Below are positions 33,653 to 44,914 of a DNA stretch of 64,000 nucleotides, piece by piece (position 1 is the first letter of the stretch; each line of letters opens with the position of its first letter). A program made the translations under genes and the position numbers. Source of the DNA: Strongylocentrotus droebachiensis (Eukaryota; Echinodermata; Echinoidea; Camarodonta; Strongylocentrotidae); contig JAVYIG010000608.1 in assembly GCA_035222895.1 (NCBI GenBank), forward strand, positions 124,001 through 188,000. Direction: 5' to 3'. Under the pieces are notes generated by a model that searched no databases, had not been told where the DNA came from, and saw only the letters and a program-made list of their open reading frames with translations.

Positions 33653-33719
33653 TGATGTGAATGGTTTCGTAGACGATGTTTACAGAAGAGGTTAAATCTT
33701 TTTCTTTCTTTTTCCGAAG

Positions 33720-33927
33720 GTCCTGCGGACGTCACTTATACCGAAGAGGGACCAACCCCTGGTCTCGTCATGAAAGTCAGCCCTTCACCCGATGATAACG
33801 CGGTCCATCAGAATGATTCCCCCGTCGATGTCCGTAACGATCACCGACCTGAGAACGATGTCCCGCATGATGGCGAAAGAATCGTCGGAGAGGAAGCTGG
33901 TGGGAATTTACGCAACATTGGAAAGAG
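33720..33927 (+). CDS. Gene A, coding exon 1 (cytosolic N-tail)
   Basis: It follows a pyrimidine-rich CCGAAG acceptor and ends AAGAG|GTTCGT, phase 2. It encodes a hydrophilic, Asp/Glu- and Pro-rich tail. I take the ATG at 33770 as start because the corresponding ATG of gene B is preceded by an in-frame stop; the frame is open further upstream here, so a start in an earlier exon is not excluded. Confidence 0.65.
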
Positions 33928-36900
33928 GTTCGTTGATTATCACACAAAACAGCACAGAGAAACCGGTTTTACTTCAAAAGTCATTGAATCAAAATTCTTT
34001 AGAGGACCACTTTCTCTTTCATTACACATTCTATCACTGACTTAAAAACGTTTTTGCTTTGATTATATAACGTGTATGTAGTTTATATTGTGGCAGACAT
34101 AGTGGAAAGCAGCCGATATTCCCATAAGTCATGAATAAATTTGTGATAACCACACTAATATACAAACTTTTTAAACAAGATAGATTGAAACCATTGAATT
34201 CCAACAATTCTGCTAAAGGATAATTCTAAAGGTTCGGGTATTAAGGGTTATCTTCCCCTTTGAATTAACTGGAAATGGGCCTCTAACTACGCACGTACCA
34301 TAAATAGGGATTGACGGTGTAACGTTTTTATTAGAGTAAATGACTTTGTAAACAGTACTTTCGTCTGAAAAGACTCTTTTTTCACTCGTTCCCTCAAATC
34401 GCCAACATGGGAGCATTTTATTCTGTAGAAAAAAAATAGCTGAGAGATTTACTTTTCTGTCGAAATTTATATTAGATGTAGTGATTAATAACGATATCAA
34501 AACATAGAATACCAAAACATTACTTGGTATTAGGGATTAATTCTAGGGTTTTATGGTATTCTTAAAGTATGTCATAAAAATTCAACTCGTTCTTTATGTC
34601 CATGTCTTTCCCCGACTCCTAAAGAGAGAGAGAGAGAGAGAGGGAGAGAGAAAGAGAGGGAGAGAGAATGGTTGGTTTGGATCAATCGCAACTCTTATAA
34701 GACAGGACCATGGATTCGAATATTCTTGTTGGTAGTACACACAAGTGTCACCTCCCACATAACTATGTAGCTATATGTTTCGTAGCATCTAAACCGATTT
34801 GATTATATGCGACCAGAATTACAAAAAAAAATCTTTCCCATAGGAACACAGACGTACATCGAGCAGGGAAAGGAGGTCAAATATTAATTATGGAACGACA
34901 TTAGCTGATTAAAAAAGACCAAGTTTATTAATAAAAAAAGGTTCGCGACAAGCGGGGGTAATCATTAGTATGATTACCACTTAAATATGATCAGCGTGTT
35001 TCTAAAGTAATACACTGTCGCTCATAAAGTTGAATTTTTTTTTTACCCCATTTTATGGAATTATTTTGACAATGATTTATTCCTAATAGATCTAAATAAT
35101 AGTATACATTCTCAGATTTTATTGAATAATAATTTGCCTTTTATATAAACAAAAATCCTCTGTACCACCATGCATTATGGCTCAAGGCATGCATGGCACA
35201 CAGAAGATTTTTCTTTTTCTTTTGGGGACCGGGGGTAAAATGCAATGAATTATTGAAAATGTATTGCATTTTATTTTTTATTTTTTATTTGTTGCAACTG
35301 CCCCCTACCCTAGCACCCGCTGCGTACAGTTATGGTTCAGTGGCCAAGCAATGGCCTCGTAACTGTGAGGCCCCAGGATCAAAACTGTGTCGATGTGTTT
35401 TATTAGTGCCCTTTTGTGGGGCATTTTTCCTCATTACTGTCATTTATGACTTAAGGGCGTAGGTCCCCTAGTTGATAAGCATAGTAGCATACCCATGCTT
35501 TAGCAGTCACGCAAAACAAACACTGGCAAATTATTTTTTCAATCAAATCTGAGAATGTATACTATCATCTAGATCTGTTAGGAATAAATCATTGTCAAAA
35601 TAATTCCATAAATTAGGGTTAAAAAAAAATATTCCAACTATATGAGCGACAGTGTACTATACAGTGCGTCCCAGAAATAGCGAAACCGAGAATTATCGAT
35701 GTTTTATCATAATTAATCACAATTATAATCAATAAATGACACATTTTTTAACGCTTAGATCGTCTTTTTTCATTTGATGCATCTCGTTTGACGCATAAGT
35801 GATTAAAATAAATTTGAAGAGAGGGAACAAAAAAGTCATTTGGCGGACGGTATCTGAATGTCAAAGCGAAAATTAAATTTGTTGTCAATTCCGTTTGTTG
35901 CTACGGCAGGCAGCCAGTAAAAACGAATTTGTTAAATAAAATTATGGAAATGCAAGCCTTACTTTGAACAAACAGAATTTTGTTATTCCTCGCTCATTTT
36001 TCCTGATTGAGGTGTCATATGAAAGGGCAGAAACTGAACTTTCTATACTTGTGATTTTCTCTTTGAAATTGAGATACCGTCCGCCAAATGACTTTTTGGT
36101 TCCCTCTCTTCAAATTGTTTCTCATCACTCATGCGTGAAATATGCATCAAATGAAAGAAGAGGATTTAAGCTTCACAAATATGTGTCATTTATTAATTAT
36201 GATTGTGATTAAGTTATGATAAAAGCATCGATAATTCTAGGTTTCGTTTTTTATCGGATGCACTGTAAAAATTATTCGTGAAAAACAAAACATTCTGGGT
36301 GTAAAACGACTCACCTCTCAAGAGTACCTCTCCTTCCAATATCGGGTTGTTTGAACTTGGTGAAAATGTCCGTCATCGGATGCACTGCTTATCAATTTAC
36401 GTTCTTTGTTTAACACTTTCAGGTATTCTCAGTTCTTGGTCAAGTACCCGTCCGCGGTCATGTTACTCGTGTTTCTGCTGGTCATCATCTCGGGAGTTCT
36501 TGGTGTCCTTCTCAATGAATTTCCTTCCTTCGATGACCCAACAAAGGTTAGATAATGTGCTAGAAATGTTGTTGGATTGTATCACACTGAACATTAAAAT
36601 AAACATATCACTTGTTGTTAAGGGATACACATAATGTATATGAATAAATCATTAGCTTGAGTGATTAACATAAACAGTAGAAAGGTTAGTTGGCATATTT
36701 TTTTTATATTTGATGTTGACTGTTTGTGGATACTGTTTATTTAGTTATTTATTTATTCATTCATTTATTTATTATATAAAAACATTAATTTTGACAAGAC
36801 TTATTCAAACAAATTCAACTCAAGGTTTTTTTTACATAGTATTCCTGTAACAAAAATTACTCATGCAGTAAACAAGAGAAAATGAAATAACATAACTATT

Positions 36901-39900
36901 CAATGATTTTACAATCGAGTTTCCTGGTAATGTCACTAATACAAATAAAGCATCGTGCCATACTGATATTGTTTTTGGCTATAACACAATGCATGACTTA
37001 CTATGTGAAGCTGATATAATTGTTGATTTTTGGCGACATGAAAAGAAGAGGACAACCACTAATGCCCCCTCCAAGACCACCCCTCCCCCGTTTCGTTTTA
37101 CCCACCCACCAAGTAATTCCAGTGTTCCCTCCCGACTAGGGCACCATAACTGGACCAGTAATGTTTGATATCAATTCACTTTTTAATTCAGACCTACTAT
37201 ATTATGTTACTAAGTACGGGACCCTATTCACATACAGGCTATGCTTTTTATTTAGGCTCCCCACATTTTACATTGTAGAACATTGACTGTCATATAATTA
37301 TATCTATTTCGAAACTTAGTACCTGTTTTCCGTACATTATACTTGATTTGAAATCTTTAAATTATTTTTTAATCTATGCTTATACGCTTTTAAAAAAAAT
37401 TGTTGAAAAGAATTTAAATTGTTTTGTGATGTAAATGTGGAACATAAACTTCATACTTCAAACTGCCATATGAATGGCCAACAACAGCAGCGACAACCAC
37501 ACATCAAGTTTTTTCTGGTGCTTGATTGGAACATGTAGGACATTTCAAGTGGGAAATTGTTTTATTCATCATACGAATATTGATTTGAATGTGACCAGGA
37601 CAACTATCTTTTGAAATGAAGGAGGGTACGAGACTATTGACTTTTCTACGATTGTATTTCATTTTGACAGGGATTCGAAGCCCGAGGAACAGTCATCAGT
37701 GGGCGATTGAAAGCTTTGGGGAGAATGGAGTATGGTGCTGATGGGATATACTCGTGCCCATCATCATCTAACCAATCAAATGGCGACATGTGTTCTCATC
37801 GTGTAACCAGAGACATCCAAAACCAAACTCTAGATGTCGATGTACTAGAAAGTTGCGCAAACAATTGTAAGAATAAAGTCTTTGCTATTTGACCAAACAC
37901 GACACTTGATATTTCTCCCCGGAGTGTATAATTCACATCAAATGACATGATATTTACAGCTATATCCCCTACTTGTAAAAACATGATCAAATCAACAGAA
38001 AAACTGAAACAATTTAAATTCACAATAATGAGATTTAAAAAAAAAATCATTATTGTAACATTATATATGAATACTATTTTTTTTTAAAAGATACTAATAT
38101 AGGCCTTTATACAACACCTACGTGGATCCTTGTCATTTGATTGGAGGATTGTTGGTGACATGGTATTCAACAGATGTTCTATTGCAAGGGCGTGCATTTT
38201 TGGTTATAATTATGCAGACTTGCGTATCTCTCTGCTGTGCGCGTATCCGTGCGTGTATCTGTCGCGAAGGCAATCTGAATGTAATCGAGAAGGCTTGACT
38301 CCATATATCGTTAATATAAGGAGTAAAGCATAATTTGTTGATTAACGTTCTATTAGATCTTCTTCGATGTTGTATAAAACAAATAATGAATGTTTTTCAT
38401 TCGTTCAATTGTGCGAATATTTTCATTCGTTGAGAGTTTAACGTTAATTCTCGTTGAATAGAATGTTAATCTTTCCACTCATGAAAATATTCCCACTATT
38501 GAACTCATAACCATTCATTATTTGTATAATAGGATGAGGGAGATTTCCGAAGTTTAGATATTCGGACAACAACCACATCGAATTCCGTTTGCAAGGTGCC
38601 CGAATATCCATATATTTTGGAAGCGAAGTGTTCGTAGCCTATCATCATATTTGGGCAGCGAGATGCCCGAATGATCTCATGTTCGGACAGGAGGTGTCCG
38701 AATTTGTAATTTTTGCAATTTTCACCCAAAAAAAGTTTCAAAGTTATTAAGCGCTCATGAAAGGCATCAGCTCACCCCCTCGCAAAATTGTGACTGTACG
38801 CCTTAGAAGATGTGGCATAGGATTCTGGTAGATCGTAGGCTTTCTACAAAAAGGACACTACCATCATTTATTGTCAGGTATAATTTTTGTTCAGCTCTAA
38901 GGTGACGAACTACAAAAATGACAAATGTTTTAAGGGATATCGTTTTAAAGTATGTCCTTTTTTACATTTTCAATACCTAGTTGAAATATAAATGTACTCA
39001 ATGCAAAATAATGTGCAAATAATGTAAAATAGAGACCGTAGGATGCATTTATAATGTTCTCACAATAATCAAGCGGCGGTGCATTTTCCTTTAAAACCGT
39101 GTCAACATAATAACATTGAATATATCGTATTTTATACTTTTTTTTCTTCCGCAGTTCTATATCGGTTCCGAATGGTCTACCGATCTACTGACTCAATGGA
39201 AATGTTCACTTCTACTGGCATGAAAGCTGTGTGTCAACATGACAAAGAAAACTTTCGCAGTTACGTCGGTTTTGATCAGATCTGCTATTATCGTACAAAT
39301 GGCAGTTGTTGTCCTTCGATATCATTAGGACAAGTAACAGCATTGATGGTTGGCAAAGAATCTTGCGATGACATTGATGACAGTGATGTACTAGGAATGA
39401 AAGAGCTGCTAGAGGAATGCGTTGGATACTATTCAAGAGGATGTTTTGGCGGTGATGGTGGCTCTATTTGCAGTGATGTTCCTGTAAACTGTTCAGCTTA
39501 CTCCGGGGTATACACCATATTCCACTATCTTACCCCGAAGAACTTTGCACTGCAAGTCGCGAAAGGTGCCTTTGATCTTCAAACTGTCATGGTGATTCAA
39601 CCTCTGTCATATTGGGATCAAACTTTATATGACATATATACCGATAAACCTCGACTAACCGATGATACAGTACAAGTTGTTGCCATTGGTGGAGGATTTA
39701 AATTCGATTTATTTGGTGATTACCTTTTTTCAGACTTCATCTATATCGGTATCGGATGCCTTGCTGTAGTGGCCATCATTTGGATGTATGTGGGTTCATT
39801 CTTTGTCACAATTATGACGATGTTTAGCATTATTATGTCAATGGTTGTAGCGTACTTTCTCTTTCATACTGTCTTTCGATTGGTTTTCTTTCCTTTTATC

Positions 39901-41742
39901 AATGTTATAACAGCAGTGCTACTGATCGGTGTAGGGGCCGATGACTGCTTCGTTTATGTCGACATCTGGAAGTTGGCCAAAAAAGAACATGGTGGTTGTC
40001 GCGAGAATCGAGTATTGGTACTTCGTGAGACTCTGAAACACGCCGCGACCACCATGTTTGTTACAAGTCTCACAACGGCAAGCGCCCTCTTTGCAGGATG
40101 CGTCAGCAGCATCACAGCAGTTCGATGCTTTTCTGTCTTTGCTGGTAGTTCCATTTTAGTAAATTTCGTCTTCACAGTTACTTGGATACCAGCGGCAGTC
40201 ATGTTTCATGAGAAATATTTCATATGCGACGAAGAGGCGCAAGAAGGATCATGTAGATGCTGTGGGTTATGGTTTTTCCTGGGGAGAATATACGACCAAG
40301 TGAGCAGAGTTGGCGGTATGTTCTTCGAAAAATACTTGCCAATTATCATTGTTAAGTTACGGTTCCTGTGGATTCTACTTCTAAGTGGTCTTGGAATAGG
40401 TGGGTTTTTTGTAGTGTTCGTGGAACCACGACTCCGTCTACCATCCCAATCTGAATTTCAGGTATTTAGGAAAAGTCATATTTTGGAGCAGTATGACCAA
40501 GTCTACAAAGAGACGTTTAGCTTTGAGACTGATTCGGAAAACACAATGCCGGCATATATAGTTTGGGGAATAGAACCTGTAGATAATGGGAACCATTGGG
40601 ATCCAGATTCTGAAGGAACTACAGTCATTGACAAGAACTTTGATGTCAAATCACCCGAAGCTCAAACGTGGCTTTATAATTTCTGTACAGATCTTAGAAA
40701 TGCAAGCTTTCATGTCAACATAGCGAGTGTGCAGGACGAGTTTTGTTTCATTGATCTATTCAAAAGTTTCATGGAGAATACGTGTATAGGAGCTATTTCT
40801 CCGTGTTGTGGCCAAACAACATTTCCATATCCGTCCTCTCTTTTCAATCAGTGTGTGCCTATATTCTACGGTATTGTGTGTCAGGATTTGGGAGCGTGTG
40901 GAAGCTATATACCTGGTTTATGGTTTAATTCAGATAATGAAGTAGTTGGAATGGTCCTCGTAATAAAAACAAATATAAAGTTTTCATTGAGCTATGACAC
41001 CATTGGTCAATTTTGGTCTGATGTAAATGGTTTCGTAGCAGATCGAATGGCTGAAGCACCTACGGGTCTGCGTCGAGGATGGTTCATAAGTGAGTCTGGC
41101 TTGCAGATGTCGTTCTTTGATCTACAACAAGGTTTAGCTAGAGGAACACCACTCTCTGTAGGCATGTCGCTCGTTTTCGCAGCTTGTGTCCTTGTGATGA
41201 CCATCAGAAACGTTTTAGTGACCATTTACGCGATGTATGCCATTGCATGTGCCGTGTTTGTTGTAATCGCCTCGGTGGTTCTACTAGGATGGGAACTCAA
41301 CATATTTGAGTCAACTGTCCTCTCCCTAGCTGTTGGTCTATCAGTGGATTTCACAGTCCATCTAGGTGTTGCTTACCGTCAAGCAACCGAACCTGACAGG
41401 ACATCTCGGTCAATGCATGCATTACAGACACTTGGCTCAGCTGTTACACTTGCAGCACTTACCACTTTGGTTGCAGGTGGATGCATGTTGCCTGCCACGG
41501 TACTCAGTTATGTTCAGTTGGGGACATTTCTAATGATAGTCATGGTTGTCAGCTGGGTATACGGACTGTTCCTATTTATATCACTTTGTAGGACCATTGG
41601 CCCGCAAGGGATGTTTGCACAAATCTCAAAATCATGCTGTCGTCGTGAACAAAACTTGGCTGAAAATAACCTAGAAATGAAACCAGACGAACATGCACAC
41701 GAACAGCATGTCGACACGAGTGATGAAAGAATACAGCGTTGA
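33720..41742 (+). CDS. Dispatched-like RND-family membrane protein, gene A (4 coding exons)
   Basis: Exons 33720-33927, 36423-36546, 37671-37866 and 39155-41742 join in frame and give about 1,021 residues from the ATG at 33770. Order: an acidic cytosolic N-tail, TM1 (YPSAVMLLVFLLVIISGVLG), a Cys-rich extracellular region with NGSCCPSISLGQ and CDDIDDSDV, and a sterol-sensing-like helix bundle with GADDCFVYVDIWK in TM4. A second extracellular loop follows, then the last bundle with GLSVDFTVHLGVAYR. CCPS..LG, GADD and GLSVDF are hallmarks of Dispatched, which exports cholesterol-bearing Hedgehog using a Na+ gradient; the Asp residues of both motifs are kept. At about 1,020 residues it is shorter than vertebrate DISP1, and it belongs to a local family, so its substrate is unknown. 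Confidence 0.85.
35013..35654. mobile_element. Mariner-type MITE in intron 1 of gene A, with internal SINE-like tRNA promoter
   Basis: TA lies on both sides. The inverse arms start CACTGTCGCTCATAAAGTTG and go on for about 140 bp (TTATGGAATTATTTTGACAA, TGATTTATTCCTAA, GTATACATTCTCAGATTT). The centre (about 35331-35390) has A-box-like TGGTTCAGTGG and B-box-like GGATCAAAACT on the plus strand, so a tRNA-derived SINE seems to be embedded between the arms. Confidence 0.75.
35662..36265. mobile_element. Second mariner-type MITE in intron 1 of gene A
   Basis: TA flanks at 35660-35661 and 36266-36267. Arms of about 220 bp are inverse copies (CAGTGCGTCC..ATA, GAATTATCGATG, AAATGACACAT, TTTGAAGAGAGGGAAC, AAAGTCATTTGGCGGACGGT). 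The element starts 7 bp after the previous MITE. No coding capacity. Confidence 0.8.
36423..36546 (+). CDS. Gene A, coding exon 2 (TM1)
   Basis: 124 nt, TTTCAG acceptor, donor AAG|GTTAGA. It encodes the first transmembrane helix and the short FPSFDDPTK turn. Its length equals that of exon 2 of gene B exactly. Confidence 0.85.
37180..37470 (+). mobile_element. LINE 3'-end remnant in intron 2 of gene A
   Basis: GGGACCCTA ... CAGGCTATGC ... TTTAGGCTCCC resembles the hairpin of the 24-30 kb LINE 3' UTR. It is followed by AT-rich sequence ending near GTGGAACATAAACTT. No RT sequence remains. The call is by similarity of layout only. Confidence 0.4.
37671..37866 (+). CDS. Gene A, coding exon 3 (start of first extracellular region)
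   Basis: 196 nt, acceptor TTGACAG, donor AATT|GTAAGA. It encodes GFEARGTVISGRL, typical of the post-TM1 segment of Dispatched/Patched proteins, and then a variable stretch to ESCANN. Confidence 0.85.
38345..38530. repeat. Fold-back repeat in intron 3 of gene A
   Basis: ACAAATAATGAATG with AATATTTTCATTCG (left arm) mirrors CATGAAAATATTCCC and CATTCATTATTTGTATAA (right arm), over about 65 bp with mismatches. GTTAACGTT/AACGTTAAT words lie in the centre. Confidence 0.6.
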
Positions 41743-41783
41743 CATAAAATAATCATCGATATGAGGTGAAGAAGAATATCCTT
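39060..41783 (+). repeat. Inverted segmental duplication, left arm (gene A part)
   Basis: Homology to 60690-63430 (inverse) starts before exon 4 (GTTCTCACAATAATCAAGCGGCG) and ends shortly after the stop (GGTGAAGAAGAATATCCTT). Intron and 3' flank are as alike as the exon, so the copying event took DNA, not RNA. Confidence 0.85.
39155..41742 (+). CDS. Gene A, last coding exon (remaining helices and loops)
   Basis: A 2,588-nt exon after a TTCCGCAG acceptor. It opens with two bases completing a Phe codon and LYRFRMVYRSTDSMEMF, and ends in a His-rich hydrophilic tail with TGA at 41740-41742. It holds most of the protein, including GADD (about 39934) and GLSVDF (about 41336). Such a huge terminal exon is shared by all three genes. 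Confidence 0.9.
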
Positions 41784-44700
41784 TTAGTTGGTAAAATTAT
41801 TTCCAAAGGTCCGGGCCAAAGGCAGGTACTGAAAGCACACTATTAGTATTGGCAAACATATTAAATACAGCTTTTCAGCTAGGATTTTTTCCTCAAAGGT
41901 GGAAATATGCTTAAGTTACACCTGTGCCTAAGTCTTATCCGCCTAAAATTGACGAGTTAAGACCAATTTTAACTTCATATTTTGCAAAGATCGCGAAGTC
42001 CTTCATTGCAAAATGGTTATGGGAAGACATTGCTAACAAAATAGATAAAAAACAGTTTGGTAATAGACGAAACTTGTCTACATGTCATTTTTTAATTGGA
42101 TTACTACATGCATTATATAGAAACGCCGACAAACCTCACTCAATATCCACAATGCTTTTGACTGATTTTTCGAAAGAATTTGATCGAATAAACCATAATA
42201 GATGTCCGGGTCTGACCTTTCTGAAATTTCATTATCAATCGTCAGCAAGCTGTGAAGTTTAAAGGACATTTACCCCCATCTTAACACAATTAATAGTTTA
42301 GGTGTACCAGAAGAACTAATCTATCAGTGTTATTGTTTACCTAAGTATTATACGGATTAATTGACTGTGAGTGAGTGTAAAGCTACATTATCCTCCGAAA
42401 ACGCCACAGAGATCACGATGTAAAATTTAAATTCATAAAGGCCAGGACTGAGCGCCTGCGCCAGACAGCTATTCACAGATTCCCTGTTATCTGGAGACTT
42501 CCAGTTGAAATTCGTGTAGAGGCGGTGCCAGGAAACTTGCCGCATTTGTTATGAGTAATGAAAACTAAACTTTTAAGGGTAATTTTATGTTTCTGAAAAT
42601 TAAACTTTTAACGGTAATTTTATGTTTCTGTTATAATATACATATAAATATATATATTTCTTCACTATAATTCATGTATTCTGGTTCAATTTATTTGAAC
42701 GGGCTGGAAACGATATATTTAGTAGGTGAAATTGTAATCTTCATAATAAATATAAGCAATTTGAATGATAGGAGGTGAAATAAATATTAACTCAATAATA
42801 TTTTTGATATATATATTTGGAAAATTATATTCGTCATAACTTTAAGATTGTAACATATCATATAGCTCCGTTTAGTCTCATTTCACAACGCCCCCTATCG
42901 TCAGAGTCAACAGCCTAACATGTTAGCCTATGGAATTTTACCCCCCAAAATCGTTAAAAATTCATTTTTTGTTTGTTTAAACGAATAGCACATCCACCCC
43001 GACGTACGTTATCACTAGCTCTTTCATTGGAACCCTCATGTCCCATTGACTTTTGAAAGTTCACCCACCGTAATTTGATCAAAATAGGTTGCAAGCTCGT
43101 CATTGCCTATAATACACATGTGAAACAAGTCGAACTTTGGACTCAGCCGGCTTGCCAAGCGATTTTAAGATTATAGGTCAAGCACACGAAGGATAAGAAG
43201 CATGAATTATCATAGATCACTTCTGCTTGGTTCATTATGTCCATTTTATCCAACCCCCCACCGTCATTTTTCCATTTAGTAAAAGCAAACATTTTGCCGA
43301 GGTAAGCAAAAACATGAATATTCGTGAACGGTCAGACAATACAGCCTTTTAGTACGTAACGTATAGTGAATGGAAATGGGCGATGATCCGTCCAGGAGGT
43401 AGAGGTCAGTGGTTTGTGCTGGCAATGTTCCAGCGAGCGAAAATGAGACAACCGGAGCAATATGCTTACTAGGCATTAACCCATAGCCACTTGTAGGTAT
43501 TGAATCTGGAATCTATGTATTAGAAATTCATATTCACTTGATTCTAGACCTTAAATCATACATGAATATATATTTTTGTATTTCAATGAAAGATTCCAGC
43601 CATATCATGTCAACTTAAAATATATCGCCGTACCCCTTTTCAATCTGACACGTTTTTATAAATTTATTTTTTGCTGTCTGTTCCTTTTGATTTTATGTAC
43701 ATATTTTTATAGAGTTGACAGGATGTGGGACAGAAGACCTGAGGGTCATTGTAATTCAGTTCACCTTTTCTTGTCCCACAGGCAGCCCCGTCTGCTTTGT
43801 CAAAAATCTCTTCACCTGTTATTCATCATGATCAGTCTGTTGTTTGTACTTTTTCTTCTGAAATGCCGAATAAATAATAATAATAATAGTGCCTCAAGGC
43901 ACTAAGCTTGGGCCTATTTTGTTTATTAACAATTGTTGTAAAGATTGTAACGATTGTTCTACATCATACTTAAGTACGTAGTTGATTTGACACTAGTAGG
44001 ATGTAGAACAAGTACACAAACATTCCAATTGCCAGGCCAACTTAAACTGCTCGCATCATGCATCAAATAGTATGAAATTAAATGTATTGAAATGTTCCTC
44101 GATGTCATTTTCAATTTCTTAACAACCTATACAACCACCTTTGTTATATATTGATAATACACATTATCCTTGGTAAATACGGTTAAGATTCTCGGTGTCA
44201 CAGCTCAATGTGACCTTAAGTTGAATACTAATGTAACTGAAATTATAAAGAAAAGTAACAGAAAATTATTCATGCAATATACGTAGATTAAAAACTTACA
44301 ACCTACCTGTTTGCGATCTGTTAATGGTATATATTGGATATGTAAAACCAATTTAGAGTACTGTGTACTTCTTTTTTTCTGCAAGTTTGACTATCAGACA
44401 GATTAATCATATAGAAAGTATACAATAGAGAATGTAGAATAATTCCTGGATCAAACTACAGTTCATATGCCAATGCATTGGCATTTCTTTTGACTCGTAG
44501 AGAAAAACTGACTAAATATTTTGCTGTTTCATTTGAAAAACAGTATGTTGTGTTCGCCCTAGAAAACTAACAAATTCAATTTACGAAATGTCAACAAATA
44601 TCAATAATTTATTTGCAGAACTTAGATATTCCAAAATAGTGCCTACTCCTAATTTCACACGTATACTCAATAATCATTATATGAATCAAAGCTTGTAATA

Positions 44701-44843
44701 ATCATCTATCATTTTTGTGATACTCTAACCTGTTACAAATTTGTATAGTGTTAAGCGCTATCAAGTCACTGATTTTTTTCTTTTGTCTATGTTTATACGT
44801 TTACCATAATACTTTTTCTCCATCCGTATTTGTATTTCTCCCT

Positions 44844-44874
<31 letters not shown>

Positions 44875-44914
44875 CGTCTCTCTCTGTCTCTATCACTATT
44901 TATTCTTCTTTCTC
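41784..44914 (+). mobile_element. Patchwork of decayed LINE fragments downstream of gene A
   Basis: From about 41838 an RT remnant reads NTAFQLGFFPQRWK, then PKSYPPKIDELRPI, KKQFGNRRNLSTCHFLIGLL and LTDFSKEFDRINHN (to about 42200). Near 43890 another piece gives VPQGTKLGPILFI, and about 44240-44560 has further ORF2-like remains. A LINE 3' end with an AAT tail lies at about 43730-43890. Stops break all frames. Between the pieces (42300-43560) I recognise nothing. None of this lies in the matching place of the inverted copy, so it was inserted into this arm or lost from the other. Confidence 0.55.
44850..44890. repeat. (CT)n microsatellite
   Basis: CTCTCTCT run with two CCGTCTCTCTGT interruptions, just left of the inverted-duplication boundary. 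Confidence 0.85.
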
